Source: an uncultured Ruminococcus sp.
Lineage (GTDB): Bacteria; Bacillota; Clostridia; Oscillospirales; Acutalibacteraceae
Assembly: GCA_902767285.1 (NCBI GenBank)
Contig: CACXHC010000075.1
Coordinates: 1-16,397, forward strand
Length of the DNA stretch: 16,397 nucleotides
Direction of reading: 5' to 3'
A model generated the notes under the pieces. The model was given only the letters and a program-made list of their open reading frames with translations, was not told the origin of the DNA and made no database searches. Position 1 is the stretch's first letter, and each line of letters starts with the position of its first letter. Below, piece after piece: positions 1 to 6,676 of the stretch. The translations under genes and the position numbers were made by a program.

Positions 1-27
1 ATAAATTTTTAAAAACAGCATTCTTTA

Positions 28-63
28 TAAAAAAATAATCGGCACAGCGAAACACCGTACCGA
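28..63 (-). terminator. Intrinsic terminator of rplS
   Basis: Read on the minus strand, the arms at 55-63 and 39-47 form a 9-bp stem with two G-U pairs and a 7-nt loop. A T-rich run follows (A-rich on the plus strand, 28-38). It lies about 40 nt past the rplS stop, where a Rho-independent terminator is expected. Nothing else was recognised in 1-101. Confidence 0.7.
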
Positions 64-101
64 CCATGCGAACAAAAATTTTTTGAGTGATGAGTAAATA
101 A

Positions 102-452
102 TCAGTTTTTAACGATTTTCTCTTTAACTTTAGCTGCCTTACCAACTCTGTCACGCAGATAGTAGAGTTTAGCACGTCTTACTTTACCGTGTCTGATAAC
201 CTTGACTTCTTTAACGTTCGGGCAGTGGAGGGGGAAAACTCTCTCAACACCAACGCCGTAAGCCACACGTCTAACTGTAAAAGTTTCGGCAACACCGCTT
301 GATTTTTTAGCGATAACGGTACCCTCGAACATCTGGACTCTTTCTTTGTCGCCCTCACGAATATTTACACCTACTCTTACTGTGTCGCCGATTTCAAATT
401 GCGGAACTTCTTTTTTCATTGAATCAGCAGCAATTAACTTCAACGCATCCAT
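102..452 (-). CDS. rplS: Ribosomal protein L19 (bL19)
   Basis: The 116-residue product matches the usual length and sequence pattern of bacterial L19. Visible family features are an N-terminal [20 protein letters not shown] stretch, a central [12 protein letters not shown] segment, the [18 protein letters not shown] block and a basic C-terminus with [21 protein letters not shown]19 belongs to the large ribosomal subunit near the 30S interface. The ATG start has a strong AGGAGG ribosome binding site at 461-466, 8 nt upstream. The gene appears monocistronic here, with its own promoter at 607-635 and a terminator at 28-63. In many bacteria rplS follows rpsP-rimM-trmD, but here no upstream partner lies on this strand, because the queuosine operon diverges from it. 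Confidence 0.97.
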   Translation of the reverse strand: MDALKLIAADSMKKEVPQFEIGDTVRVGVNIREGDKERVQMFEGTVIAKKSSGVAETFTVRRVAYGVGVERVFPLHCPNVKEVKVIRHGKVRRAKLYYLRDRVGKAAKVKEKIVKN

Positions 453-600
453 TTTTTATTCCTCCTAAAAGATATTGTTTACAGACGTTCATATTTTACG
501 GAGTGAAGTTGCTCAACGCAAAACAGCGGACTGTCTGCTTCATTGTACGGCATATAAGCCGGGCAGTGAATCGCATTGGACAAACCAACGGTTCAAATGC
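453..600 (-). promoter_or_regulatory. Structured 5' leader of rplS, possible L19 leader
   Basis: The transcript from the 607-635 promoter would carry an untranslated leader of about 148 nt before the rplS ATG. On the minus strand it contains several short self-complementary pieces: a CGGC/GCCG hairpin near 556-569, a GTTG/CAAC hairpin near 509-518, and longer-range pairing of a CAGAC segment with GTCTG near 482-486. Leaders of ribosomal protein genes in low-GC Gram-positives often bind the encoded protein for autoregulation, and an L19 leader family is known. I could not match a specific consensus by eye, so membership is inferred from position, length and structure. Confidence 0.4.
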
Positions 601-606
601 TTTACC

Positions 607-635
607 ATTATATCACAAACAAATCGGTAATGCAA
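607..635 (-). promoter_or_regulatory. Housekeeping promoter of rplS
   Basis: On the minus strand a TTGCAT -35 box (630-635) and a perfect TATAAT -10 box (607-612) are separated by 17 bp. The -10 is preceded by TGA, giving an extended -10. An imperfect palindrome with a T7-G-A7 core (632-657) overlaps the -35. Confidence 0.75.
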
Positions 636-670
636 CCTTTTTTTGAAAAAAAGTTGGTCATTTTAGGCTG

Positions 671-699
671 TTGACAAAAAAGTTTATGAGATATATAAT
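671..699 (+). promoter_or_regulatory. Promoter of the queD-queE-folE-queC operon
   Basis: A perfect TTGACA -35 (671-676), a 17-bp spacer and a perfect TATAAT -10 (694-699) form a consensus vegetative promoter. Transcription would start near 706, which is the first base of the leader hairpin described next. It is divergent from the rplS promoter, with 35 bp between the two -35 boxes. Confidence 0.85.
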
Positions 700-702
700 A
701 AA

Positions 703-750
703 TATGACAGTTCATTTGTACCTTCCTGTCATAAAAAAAAACCGGGGCTA
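703..750 (+). promoter_or_regulatory. Candidate preQ1-I-like riboswitch aptamer
   Basis: The stem GACAG (706-710)/CTGTC (726-730) can extend outward to 8 bp if transcription starts early enough. It encloses a 15-nt loop that opens with TTC and contains ACC. An 11-nt A-rich tail (731-741) and CCGGGG (742-747) follow. A small 5' hairpin, a pyrimidine-bearing loop and an A-rich tail whose end can pair back to the loop (here CC at 721-722 with GG in 744-747) is the preQ1-I architecture. It lies directly upstream of preQ1 synthesis genes, the classic context. The extra TTC between ACC and the 3' stem strand departs from the consensus I remember, so the class assignment is tentative. Confidence 0.5.
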
Positions 751-762
751 CACATATACGGG

Positions 763-788
763 TGCAGTCTGTTTGACTGCATTTTTTT
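763..788 (+). terminator. Attenuator terminator upstream of queD
   Basis: TGCAGTC (763-769) and GACTGCA (775-781) form a perfect 7-bp stem with a 5-nt loop, followed by seven Ts (782-788). It ends just before the queD ribosome binding site, so it must be bypassed for operon expression. The A-rich tail at 732-741 could pair with the T-run. CAGTT at 708-712 could pair with GACTG at 775-779. Either gives a plausible antiterminated state linked to the upstream hairpin. Confidence 0.8.
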
Positions 789-798
789 GAGGGTTGTT

Positions 799-1224
799 AT
801 GTATAATCTTGAAACTTCGTCCGCTTTTGATAGTGCTCACTTTTTAAGCGGATATAATGGAAAATGTGCGAATATCCACGGTCATCACTGGGTGGTAAAA
901 GTAGTTGTCAGCGGTGATTCGGTACAGCAGAAAGGCGAAAAAAGAGGTATGCTCATTGATTTCGGTGATTTGAAAAAAATCGTTCGTGAGCTTGCCGATA
1001 ATTTCGACCATGCTCTTTTGTACGAGAAAAACTCGCTCAAAACTAAAACTTTGGAAGCTCTAACCGAAGAAAATTTTCGTCTTATTGAGCTTGATTACCG
1101 TCCCACCGCCGAAAATTTCGCAAAAAATTTTTATGATATATTATCTTCACAATATAATCTCCCTGTAAAAAGTGTTACGGTCTACGAAACCCCCGATAAC
1201 TGTGCCTCTTATTCAAAGGATTGA
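799..1224 (+). CDS. queD: 6-carboxy-5,6,7,8-tetrahydropterin synthase QueD
   Basis: QueD converts 7,8-dihydroneopterin triphosphate to 6-carboxytetrahydropterin, the second step of queuosine precursor synthesis in the cytoplasm. The 141-residue product has the PTPS-family zinc ligands H14 (DSAH) and H27/H29 (HGHH), the catalytic Cys23 in GKCANIHGH, a later FDHALL motif and a C-terminal YETPDNCASY segment. I chose the ATG at 799 because GAGGG at 789-793 is a well-spaced ribosome binding site. The frame can be opened at a TTG at 787, but that codon lies in the terminator T-run. It is the first gene of the operon, and queE starts 6 nt after its stop, with AAAGGA at 1215-1220 inside queD acting as the queE ribosome binding site. 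Confidence 0.95.
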   Translation: MYNLETSSAFDSAHFLSGYNGKCANIHGHHWVVKVVVSGDSVQQKGEKRGMLIDFGDLKKIVRELADNFDHALLYEKNSLKTKTLEALTEENFRLIELDYRPTAENFAKNFYDILSSQYNLPVKSVTVYETPDNCASYSKD

Positions 1225-1230
1225 TAGATT

Positions 1231-1884
1231 ATGAAATATCCGGTAGCTGAAAAATTCGTCAGCATTAACGGCGAGGGGCCTCGTGCCGGCGAACTCGCCG
1301 TGTTTATTCGATTTCGCAAATGCAATCTTGCTTGTTCTTACTGTGATACCAAGTGGGCTAACAGCAACTCATCCCCTGCGGAGTTTGTTTCTGCTGAAGA
1401 ATTATGCGATTTCGCACAAGGTATAACAAATGTCACGTTAACAGGCGGAGAACCTCTTCTGCAAGATGTCGGCATGCTTATCGATATGCTTATCGAAAAA
1501 AATCATCGTGTTGAGATAGAAACCAACGGCAGTATCTCGATAAAGGAGTTATCGCAAAAAAAGAACCGACCGTCTTTTACAATGGACTATAAACTTCCGT
1601 CAAGCAATATGGAAAAATTTATGTGCATTGAAAATTTCGCATATCTAACTTTAGGCGATACAGTAAAATTTGTTGCGGGAACTCGTGAAGATCTCGAAAA
1701 ATCGCTCGAAATAATCACCGAATATGAATTGATAAATAAATGTAAAATTTATCTGAGTCCTGTTTACGGAGCAATATCGGCAGAAGAAATTGTCGATTTT
1801 ATGAAAGAAAATTCATTGAATGATGTAAGAGTACAGCTTCAGCTTCATAAATACATATGGTCGCCTGACAAGAGAGGAGTGTAG
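1231..1884 (+). CDS. queE: 7-carboxy-7-deazaguanine synthase QueE (radical SAM)
   Basis: QueE rearranges 6-carboxytetrahydropterin to 7-carboxy-7-deazaguanine using S-adenosylmethionine and a [4Fe-4S] cluster. The 217-residue protein has the radical SAM cysteine motif C31-x3-C35-x2-C38 (CNLACSYC) and the SAM-contacting LTGGEPLLQ motif. The N-terminal FVSINGEGPRAG segment is typical of QueE, which often reads S-x-QGEG-x-x-G. Length is within the family range. It lies between queD and folE, with the folE ATG 3 nt after its stop, consistent with translational coupling. Confidence 0.95.
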   Translation: MKYPVAEKFVSINGEGPRAGELAVFIRFRKCNLACSYCDTKWANSNSSPAEFVSAEELCDFAQGITNVTLTGGEPLLQDVGMLIDMLIEKNHRVEIETNGSISIKELSQKKNRPSFTMDYKLPSSNMEKFMCIENFAYLTLGDTVKFVAGTREDLEKSLEIITEYELINKCKIYLSPVYGAISAEEIVDFMKENSLNDVRVQLQLHKYIWSPDKRGV

Positions 1885-1887
1885 ACA

Positions 1888-2445
1888 ATGGACAAAGAGA
1901 AAATCGAGTATCACATAAGAGGACTGCTTGAGGCGATAGGCGAAAATCCCAACAGAGCCGGACTTGTTGAAACTCCGAAGCGAGTTGCGAATATGTGCGA
2001 AGAAATTTTCGCAGGCATACAATACTCAAATCACGAGATAGCTGAAATGTTCGGAAAAACTTTCGATATGGAATACACTACTCAGCCGTATATCGTTATG
2101 AAAGATATAACGGTTTTCAGCTATTGCGAACACCACATGGCACTCATGTACGACATGACAGTGAACGTGGCATATATTCCGAATGGAAAAGTTCTCGGCT
2201 TGAGCAAAATCGCCCGAATATGTGACATGGCATCAAAAAGACTTCAACTGCAAGAAAAGCTTGGAAGTGATATTGCCGAAATAATATCCGAAGCGGCGGA
2301 CACTAAAAGCGTAGGTGTAAAAATAGTAGGCAGTCATAGTTGTATGACCGCCCGAGGAATAAAGAATGTCAATGCCAAAACCATAACCAAAACTTTAACA
2401 GGCGAGTTTAAGACTAACAAAGATTTGATAGAACTTTTGGACTAA
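1888..2445 (+). CDS. folE: GTP cyclohydrolase I (FolE)
   Basis: FolE opens GTP and recyclises it to 7,8-dihydroneopterin triphosphate, the entry metabolite for both folate and queuosine. The 185-residue product carries the zinc-site signature C80-E-H-H83 and C152 (GSHSCMTARG), and the family blocks YIPNGKVLGLSKIARI and RLQLQEKLGSDIA. A GAGAGGAG ribosome binding site (1871-1879) overlaps the end of queE. Its place between queE and queC suggests it supplies the pterin precursor to this operon. Whether a second folE exists in a folate operon cannot be seen here. Confidence 0.96.
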   Translation: MDKEKIEYHIRGLLEAIGENPNRAGLVETPKRVANMCEEIFAGIQYSNHEIAEMFGKTFDMEYTTQPYIVMKDITVFSYCEHHMALMYDMTVNVAYIPNGKVLGLSKIARICDMASKRLQLQEKLGSDIAEIISEAADTKSVGVKIVGSHSCMTARGIKNVNAKTITKTLTGEFKTNKDLIELLD

Positions 2446-2463
2446 TAGGAGAATGCACGTTAA

Positions 2464-3144
2464 ATGAAAGCACTTGTTTTATTCAGTGGGGGAGTAGATT
2501 CCACAACTTGCCTTGCTATGGCGATCGACAAATACGGAAAAGAGAATGTAACTGCGTTGTCGGTTTACTATGGACAAAAGCACAAAAAGGAGCTTGAGGC
2601 AGCATCTAAAATCGCAAAATATTATGGCGTTGAGTTAAACAGCATCGATTTGAGGATAATTTTTGAAAATTCCGACTGCTCCCTTCTCGAAAATTCCAAA
2701 CAAGAAATACCAAAAGAAAGCTACTCCGAACAACTCGCAAGTACGGGCGGAAAACCTGTATCAACGTATGTTCCGTTCCGCAACGGATTATTTTTGTCAT
2801 CGGCGGCGAGCATAGCCATCGCCAAAGGCTGCGAGGTGATATATTACGGCGTTCACAGTGATGACTCTGCCGGAAATGCGTATCCCGATTGTTCGGAAGA
2901 TTTCAACAATGCCATGAATCAAGCGATAACTCTCGGAAGCGGAGGAACACTCAGAATCGAAGCACCGTTTGTCGGCATGACCAAAGCCGATGTTGTGAAA
3001 ATAGGTCTTACACTGAATGTTCCGTATCAATACACATGGAGTTGTTACGAGGGCGGAGATGCTCCCTGCGGAAAATGCGGTACTTGCCGTGACCGTGCCA
3101 GAGCTTTTCAGCTAAACGGAATTTCTTCTTCTTCTTTTTTTTGA
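2464..3144 (+). CDS. queC: 7-cyano-7-deazaguanine synthase QueC
   Basis: QueC converts 7-carboxy-7-deazaguanine to preQ0 with ATP and ammonia. The 226-residue protein has the PP-loop SGGVDS (residues 8-13) and the C-terminal zinc-binding cysteines C194, C202, C205 and C208 (CYEGGDAPCGKCGTC). TAGGAG at 2446-2451 is the likely ribosome binding site, with a long 12-nt spacing, and the start gives the canonical MKALVLFSGG N-terminus. The last residues (GISSSSFF) and the TGA stop come from the T-rich left arm and centre of a repeat palindrome, so the natural tail seems to have been replaced by repeat sequence. This is the last gene before a separate queF promoter. Confidence 0.95.
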   Translation: MKALVLFSGGVDSTTCLAMAIDKYGKENVTALSVYYGQKHKKELEAASKIAKYYGVELNSIDLRIIFENSDCSLLENSKQEIPKESYSEQLASTGGKPVSTYVPFRNGLFLSSAASIAIAKGCEVIYYGVHSDDSAGNAYPDCSEDFNNAMNQAITLGSGGTLRIEAPFVGMTKADVVKIGLTLNVPYQYTWSCYEGGDAPCGKCGTCRDRARAFQLNGISSSSFF

Positions 3145-3169
3145 AAAAAAAAGAAGCAAAAAAAACTTT
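3131..3169 (-). repeat. Palindromic repeat, CTTC-T8/A9-GAAG type (copy A)
   Basis: CTTCTTTTTTTT (3131-3142) is complementary to AAAAAAAAAGAAG (3144-3156), with the queC stop codon at the centre. It is followed by CAAAAAAAACTTT. Read on the minus strand this is AAAGTTTTTTTTG followed by the hairpin, the same order as at 8602-8641 and 8744-8780. It may work as a terminator for queC, although no T-run follows the stem. Confidence 0.8.
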
Positions 3170-3225
3170 AGTTCATGTTTAATTTGCTTTTCGCAGTAGT
3201 AAGCATACAATGTATCAAAGATATA

Positions 3226-3254
3226 TTGCAAATTGACAGCAGGCATTGTATAAT
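3226..3254 (+). promoter_or_regulatory. Putative queF promoter
   Basis: TTGCAA (3226-3231), a 17-bp spacer and a perfect TATAAT (3249-3254) lie about 100 bp before queF. A TTGACA at 3233-3238 is only 10 bp from the same -10 and is not usable with it. Transcripts would then run through the palindrome at 3299-3338. Confidence 0.6.
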
Positions 3255-3281
3255 TTTTGCTTATATCGAATATTTTATATG

Positions 3282-3338
3282 AGTTTTTAGGAAAGGGGTT
3301 CGGGGAAAACCCTTTTTTTAAAAAGGGTTTTCCCCGAA
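3282..3338 (+). repeat. Palindromic repeat, GGGG-AAAA-CCC type (copy 1)
   Basis: The arms TTCGGGGAAAACCCTTTTT (3299-3317) and AAAAAGGGTTTTCCCCGAA (3320-3338) are perfect inverted repeats of 19 bp. They are preceded by an AGTTTTTAGGAAAGGGG lead. Related copies lie at 6067-6124, 8883-8938 and, inverted, 16274-16331. This one sits between the queF promoter and its ribosome binding site (AAGGAG, 3344-3349). An alternative fold pairs GGGTT (3296-3300) with AACCC (3308-3312) directly before T7, which looks like an intrinsic terminator. Confidence 0.9.
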
Positions 3339-3356
3339 GAAAAAAGGAGAGCTTTA

Positions 3357-3845
3357 ATGAGAACAGATGAAGAAACAGGAAACATAAAATCTTTGGGAAA
3401 AAAGGTTAATTATTCATTTGATTATAATCCGGAACTGCTGGAAACATTTCCAAACAAGCATCCGGATAATGATTATTTTGTAAAATTCAATTGTCCGGAA
3501 TTCACCTCATTATGTCCGATAACCTCACAGCCCGATTTTGCAACGATATATATATCATACGTTCCGGGAGAAAAAATGGTTGAAAGCAAATCGCTTAAAT
3601 TATATTTGTTCAGTTTTCGCAACCACGGGGATTTTCACGAGGATTGCATAAACATAATAATGAAGGATTTAATAAAAGCTATGGAGCCGAAATATATTGA
3701 AGTATGGGGAAAATTTCTCCCTCGTGGCGGATTGTCCATAGACCCGTACTGCAACTATGGCAGACCTAACACAAAATGGGAGCAGATGGCATGGGACAGA
3801 TTATCTCATCACGATATGTACCCCGAAAAAATCGATAACCGCTGA
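3357..3845 (+). CDS. queF: NADPH-dependent preQ0 reductase QueF
   Basis: QueF reduces the nitrile of preQ0 (7-cyano-7-deazaguanine) to the aminomethyl group of preQ1, which is then exchanged into tRNA by Tgt. The 162-residue product is the short, unimodular type. It shows the catalytic Cys53 and Asp60 in [13 protein letters not shown], the QueF substrate motif E76-SKSLKLY and the [11 protein letters not shown] block. SQP replaces the more usual GQP. AAGGAG at 3344-3349 precedes the ATG at good spacing. It lies 212 bp after queC with its own promoter, and recD2 begins 17 nt after its stop, so the two are probably cotranscribed. Confidence 0.96.
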   Translation: MRTDEETGNIKSLGKKVNYSFDYNPELLETFPNKHPDNDYFVKFNCPEFTSLCPITSQPDFATIYISYVPGEKMVESKSLKLYLFSFRNHGDFHEDCINIIMKDLIKAMEPKYIEVWGKFLPRGGLSIDPYCNYGRPNTKWEQMAWDRLSHHDMYPEKIDNR

Positions 3846-3862
3846 TAAATGGGAGTGTATTA

Positions 3863-6064
3863 ATGGAAAAATTAGAATTGTCAGGCAGTGTTGAAAGTAT
3901 CATATATCACAACGAAAAAAACAGCTATACCGTTTTTGTTATCAATACGGGCGATGAGCTTATTTGTGCAACAGGAATTATTCCGGTCATAGCGGTTGGC
4001 GAAAGCATCAAAGTTAAGGGAGTTTATAAAATTCATCAAACTTACGGCGAGCAGTTTTCGGTCGAAAGTTATGAAAAAGAAGTCCCCGCCACTATTCCTG
4101 CTATATATAACTATCTCGCAAGCGGAAATATAAAAGGCGTTGGCGAGGCTACCGCTAAAAGAATTGTTGATCAGTTCGGTGAGCAGACAATCCAAATAAT
4201 CGAAAATCACCCCGAACAACTTATACAAATTCGAGGTATATCAAGAGAAAAAGCCTTCAAAATAAGCGAACAAATAATAAATGCGTTCGGTTTTGAGGAT
4301 TTATGTACTTTTTTGATGAGCTACGGCATAACTGCCGAGGAAGCTGTAAAAATTTGGGCAGTGTATGGCACTGAATCAAAAAATATTATAAAAGAAAATC
4401 CGTATGTCGTTTGTAACGAAAATATAGGAATAGATTTTCAAAAGGCTGAGGATATGTCTCAAAAATCCGAAAACAGTATCGATATAAGCTACCGAATAAA
4501 AGCCGCTTTAAATCATATTTTAATGCACAACGCATCAAACGGATTTACTTGTATTCCCCGAGAACAGCTTGTTCCTACTTGTGTTGATTTTATCGAAATA
4601 GACGAGGGAACAATAGAAATGGTTCTCAATGAGTGCATAAAAGAAGCAACGCTTTACTCGTATATAAGACCCGAGGATGAAATCGAGTTTATATTTTTAC
4701 CCATATATTATCAGGCTGAAACGTATGTTGCCTCTCGCATAAAAATGCTTCTTGAACATCCTCCCGAGCCTATACCAAATGTCTATGATAAAATTGCCGA
4801 AATAGAAAAATATGAGAGGATCGAATATGCAGATTTGCAAAAACAGGCAATCGCTCAGGCACTTACAAAAGGTATGCTCATACTTACAGGAGGCCCCGGC
4901 ACAGGTAAAACGACAACATTAAACGCAATAATAAAAATATTGAAGGATAACAAAGAAGTAGTTTTTCTTGCTGCCCCCACGGGACGAGCCGCACAGCGTC
5001 TAAGCGATGTTACAGGCTGTGAAGCAAAAACGATTCACCGCTTATTGGAAGTCGGCTGGTCTGAACACGACCGCCCGGTATTCAAAAAAAATGAGGACAA
5101 CCTTCTTAAATGCACCACGCTCATAATAGACGAAACTTCAATGATAGATGCTCTTCTTATGGAAAGCGTTATGCGTGCTTTTCCGCTGAATTGCAGACTC
5201 ATTTTTGTTGGAGATGTCGATCAGCTCCCAAGCGTAGGTGCCGGAAATGTTCTTCGAGATATTATAAATTCCGGCAAAGTTCCCACAATAGCACTAAACA
5301 AAGTGTTTCGACAATCTATGGAAAGCCTTATCATAACGAATGCTCACTTGATAAATCAGGGCAAAAATCCAATAATAGACCGTGTGGACAAAGATTTCTT
5401 TTTTCTGAAATGCCGAAATGCCGATGAAATGAAAAACACCGTTGTATCTCTTTGCAGTACACGTCTGCCGAGGGCTTACGGTTATTCCGTTATGTCAGAA
5501 ATACAGGTTCTCGCCCCGTCAAAGATAAAATCAGCCGGAACGTATGAACTCAACAAAGCTCTGCAAGCTGAAATAAATCCTCCCGATGATACAAAAATAG
5601 AACTTGTCATTGACAAAAAAATCCTGCGTTTGGGCGATAAGGTCATGCAGCAAAAAAACAATTATAATATAAATTGGGTCAGAAATGATGGTACCGTCGG
5701 TACGGGTGTTTTTAATGGCGAAATCGGTGTTTTGTCATCTATAAATCGAGCCGGACGCAAAGTTACGGTCACATTTGATGATAAAATCGCAACATACACT
5801 TATGATGATGTAGTTCAGTTGGATCTCGCTTACTGCGTGACTGTACATAAAAGTCAGGGCAACGAGTTTGAAGTAGTTATAATTCCGCTGTGGCAGACTC
5901 CAAAACCTCTTCTTTACAGAAACCTTTTCTATACCGCCGTAACAAGAGCCAAAAAACTCTTGATTATCGTAGGTGACAGCAGCGAAATAGAAGCCATGGT
6001 TGAAAACGAAAAGAAAAATCTCAGATATACTATGCTCGCCGAATTTCTTGAAAACGAGCAGTAA
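3863..6064 (+). CDS. recD2: RecD2-type ATP-dependent DNA helicase
   Basis: This is a superfamily 1B 5'-3' DNA helicase of the RecD2 class found in bacteria independently of RecBC. At 733 residues it has the usual length. The order is an N-terminal OB-like region (about 1-75), helix-hairpin-helix repeats (about 85-150, with GNIKGVGEATAKRI and IRGISREKA), Walker A GGPGTGKTTT (343-352), Walker B IIDETSMID with D423/E424, FVGDVDQLPSVGAGNVL, a C-terminal VHKSQG motif (661-666) and FYTAVTRAKK with the arginine finger near R695. The family acts in DNA damage tolerance. GGGAG at 3851-3855 is the ribosome binding site. Cotranscription with queF is inferred from the 17-nt gap, and no functional link is known. 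Confidence 0.95.
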   Translation: MEKLELSGSVESIIYHNEKNSYTVFVINTGDELICATGIIPVIAVGESIKVKGVYKIHQTYGEQFSVESYEKEVPATIPAIYNYLASGNIKGVGEATAKRIVDQFGEQTIQIIENHPEQLIQIRGISREKAFKISEQIINAFGFEDLCTFLMSYGITAEEAVKIWAVYGTESKNIIKENPYVVCNENIGIDFQKAEDMSQKSENSIDISYRIKAALNHILMHNASNGFTCIPREQLVPTCVDFIEIDEGTIEMVLNECIKEATLYSYIRPEDEIEFIFLPIYYQAETYVASRIKMLLEHPPEPIPNVYDKIAEIEKYERIEYADLQKQAIAQALTKGMLILTGGPGTGKTTTLNAIIKILKDNKEVVFLAAPTGRAAQRLSDVTGCEAKTIHRLLEVGWSEHDRPVFKKNEDNLLKCTTLIIDETSMIDALLMESVMRAFPLNCRLIFVGDVDQLPSVGAGNVLRDIINSGKVPTIALNKVFRQSMESLIITNAHLINQGKNPIIDRVDKDFFFLKCRNADEMKNTVVSLCSTRLPRAYGYSVMSEIQVLAPSKIKSAGTYELNKALQAEINPPDDTKIELVIDKKILRLGDKVMQQKNNYNINWVRNDGTVGTGVFNGEIGVLSSINRAGRKVTVTFDDKIATYTYDDVVQLDLAYCVTVHKSQGNEFEVVIIPLWQTPKPLLYRNLFYTAVTRAKKLLIIVGDSSEIEAMVENEKKNLRYTMLAEFLENEQ

Positions 6065-6066
6065 AA

Positions 6067-6124
6067 AAATTTTTGGGAAAAGGGTTCGGGGAAAACACTT
6101 TTTTTAAAAAGGGTTTTCCCCGAA
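6067..6124 (+). repeat. Palindromic repeat between convergent genes (copy 2)
   Basis: The arms at 6085-6103 and 6106-6124 repeat the palindrome of 3299-3338 with a single mismatch (A6097 opposite G6112). The lead reads ATTTTTGGGAAAAGGG. It fills the 63-bp gap between recD2 and dpaB, which converge, so a bidirectional terminator role is likely. Confidence 0.9.
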
Positions 6125-6127
6125 AAA

Positions 6128-6676
6128 TCATCTTAAAACTTTTTCTATCGTTTGAGGAATGAGCGAGAAGTCTGCAACAAGAGAGTTTGGCTTTTTAATG
6201 GGGTCGTCACGGTGTAACGGAACAAAATACACATTCTTTCGATTTATCATATACCCTATGTTTTTGGCATTAGCTCCGAGAGCATCGTTGCTTGCGAGTG
6301 CGATAACCACGGGGCGGAGTATTCTAAGGTGAGATTTCACAGCCATGGTAACGCTCGTGTCGGTGATACCGGCGGTAAGTTTTGCGAGCGTGTTTCCCGT
6401 ACACGGAGCAATAAGAAGAACATCACACATTTCTTTCGGGCCTATGGGTTCGGCATCTTTTATTGTATGAATAACCTTTTTGCCCGTAATTTTTTCTATT
6501 TCGTCAACAATATCTTTTGCGTTGCCGAAACGAGTATCTGTGGAGAAAGCATTTTCGGACATTATAGGCAAAATATCAAAACCTTCGTTTTTAAGCCTTG
6601 CAAGAATGTCGATTGCTTTTGAAAAAGTACAGAAAGAACCGCACAAGGCGAATCCAACAGTTATTTTATCTTTCAT
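6128..6676 (-). CDS. dpaB: Dipicolinate synthase subunit B
   Basis: With DpaA this flavoprotein-fold subunit makes dipicolinic acid from a dihydrodipicolinate-pathway intermediate in the mother cell. Dipicolinate is then moved into the spore core with calcium. The 182-residue protein starts KDKITVGFALCGSFCTFSKA, a flavoprotein-type phosphate-binding segment, and carries LLIAPCTGNTLAKLTAGITD and a long NKNVYFVP-like ending (here NRKNVYFVPLHRDDPIKKPN), all typical of SpoVFB/DpaB. Its ATG overlaps the dpaA stop by 4 bp (6673-6676), showing translational coupling. Its presence shows the host carries a sporulation metabolite pathway. Confidence 0.95.
   Translation of the reverse strand: MKDKITVGFALCGSFCTFSKAIDILARLKNEGFDILPIMSENAFSTDTRFGNAKDIVDEIEKITGKKVIHTIKDAEPIGPKEMCDVLLIAPCTGNTLAKLTAGITDTSVTMAVKSHLRILRPVVIALASNDALGANAKNIGYMINRKNVYFVPLHRDDPIKKPNSLVADFSLIPQTIEKVLR

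Noticed and set aside
419-646. 75-codon plus-strand open frame antisense to the rplS start and leader
   Set aside because: It overlaps the rplS coding start, promoter and leader, has no ribosome binding site, and its product shows no recognisable pattern.
2453-2467. Four-codon mini-frame (M-H-V-K-stop) overlapping the queC ATG
   Set aside because: Its ATG is only 1 nt from the AGGAG site, so it is unlikely to be translated as a leader peptide.
3123-3152. T8/A9 tracts at the end of queC as a phase-variation switch
   Set aside because: Slippage would only change the last few residues after all conserved motifs, so no on/off effect is expected.
3233-3254. TTGACA and TATAAT pair before queF
   Set aside because: The spacer is only 10 bp, which cannot work as a vegetative promoter. 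TTGCAA at 3226 with 17 bp was preferred.
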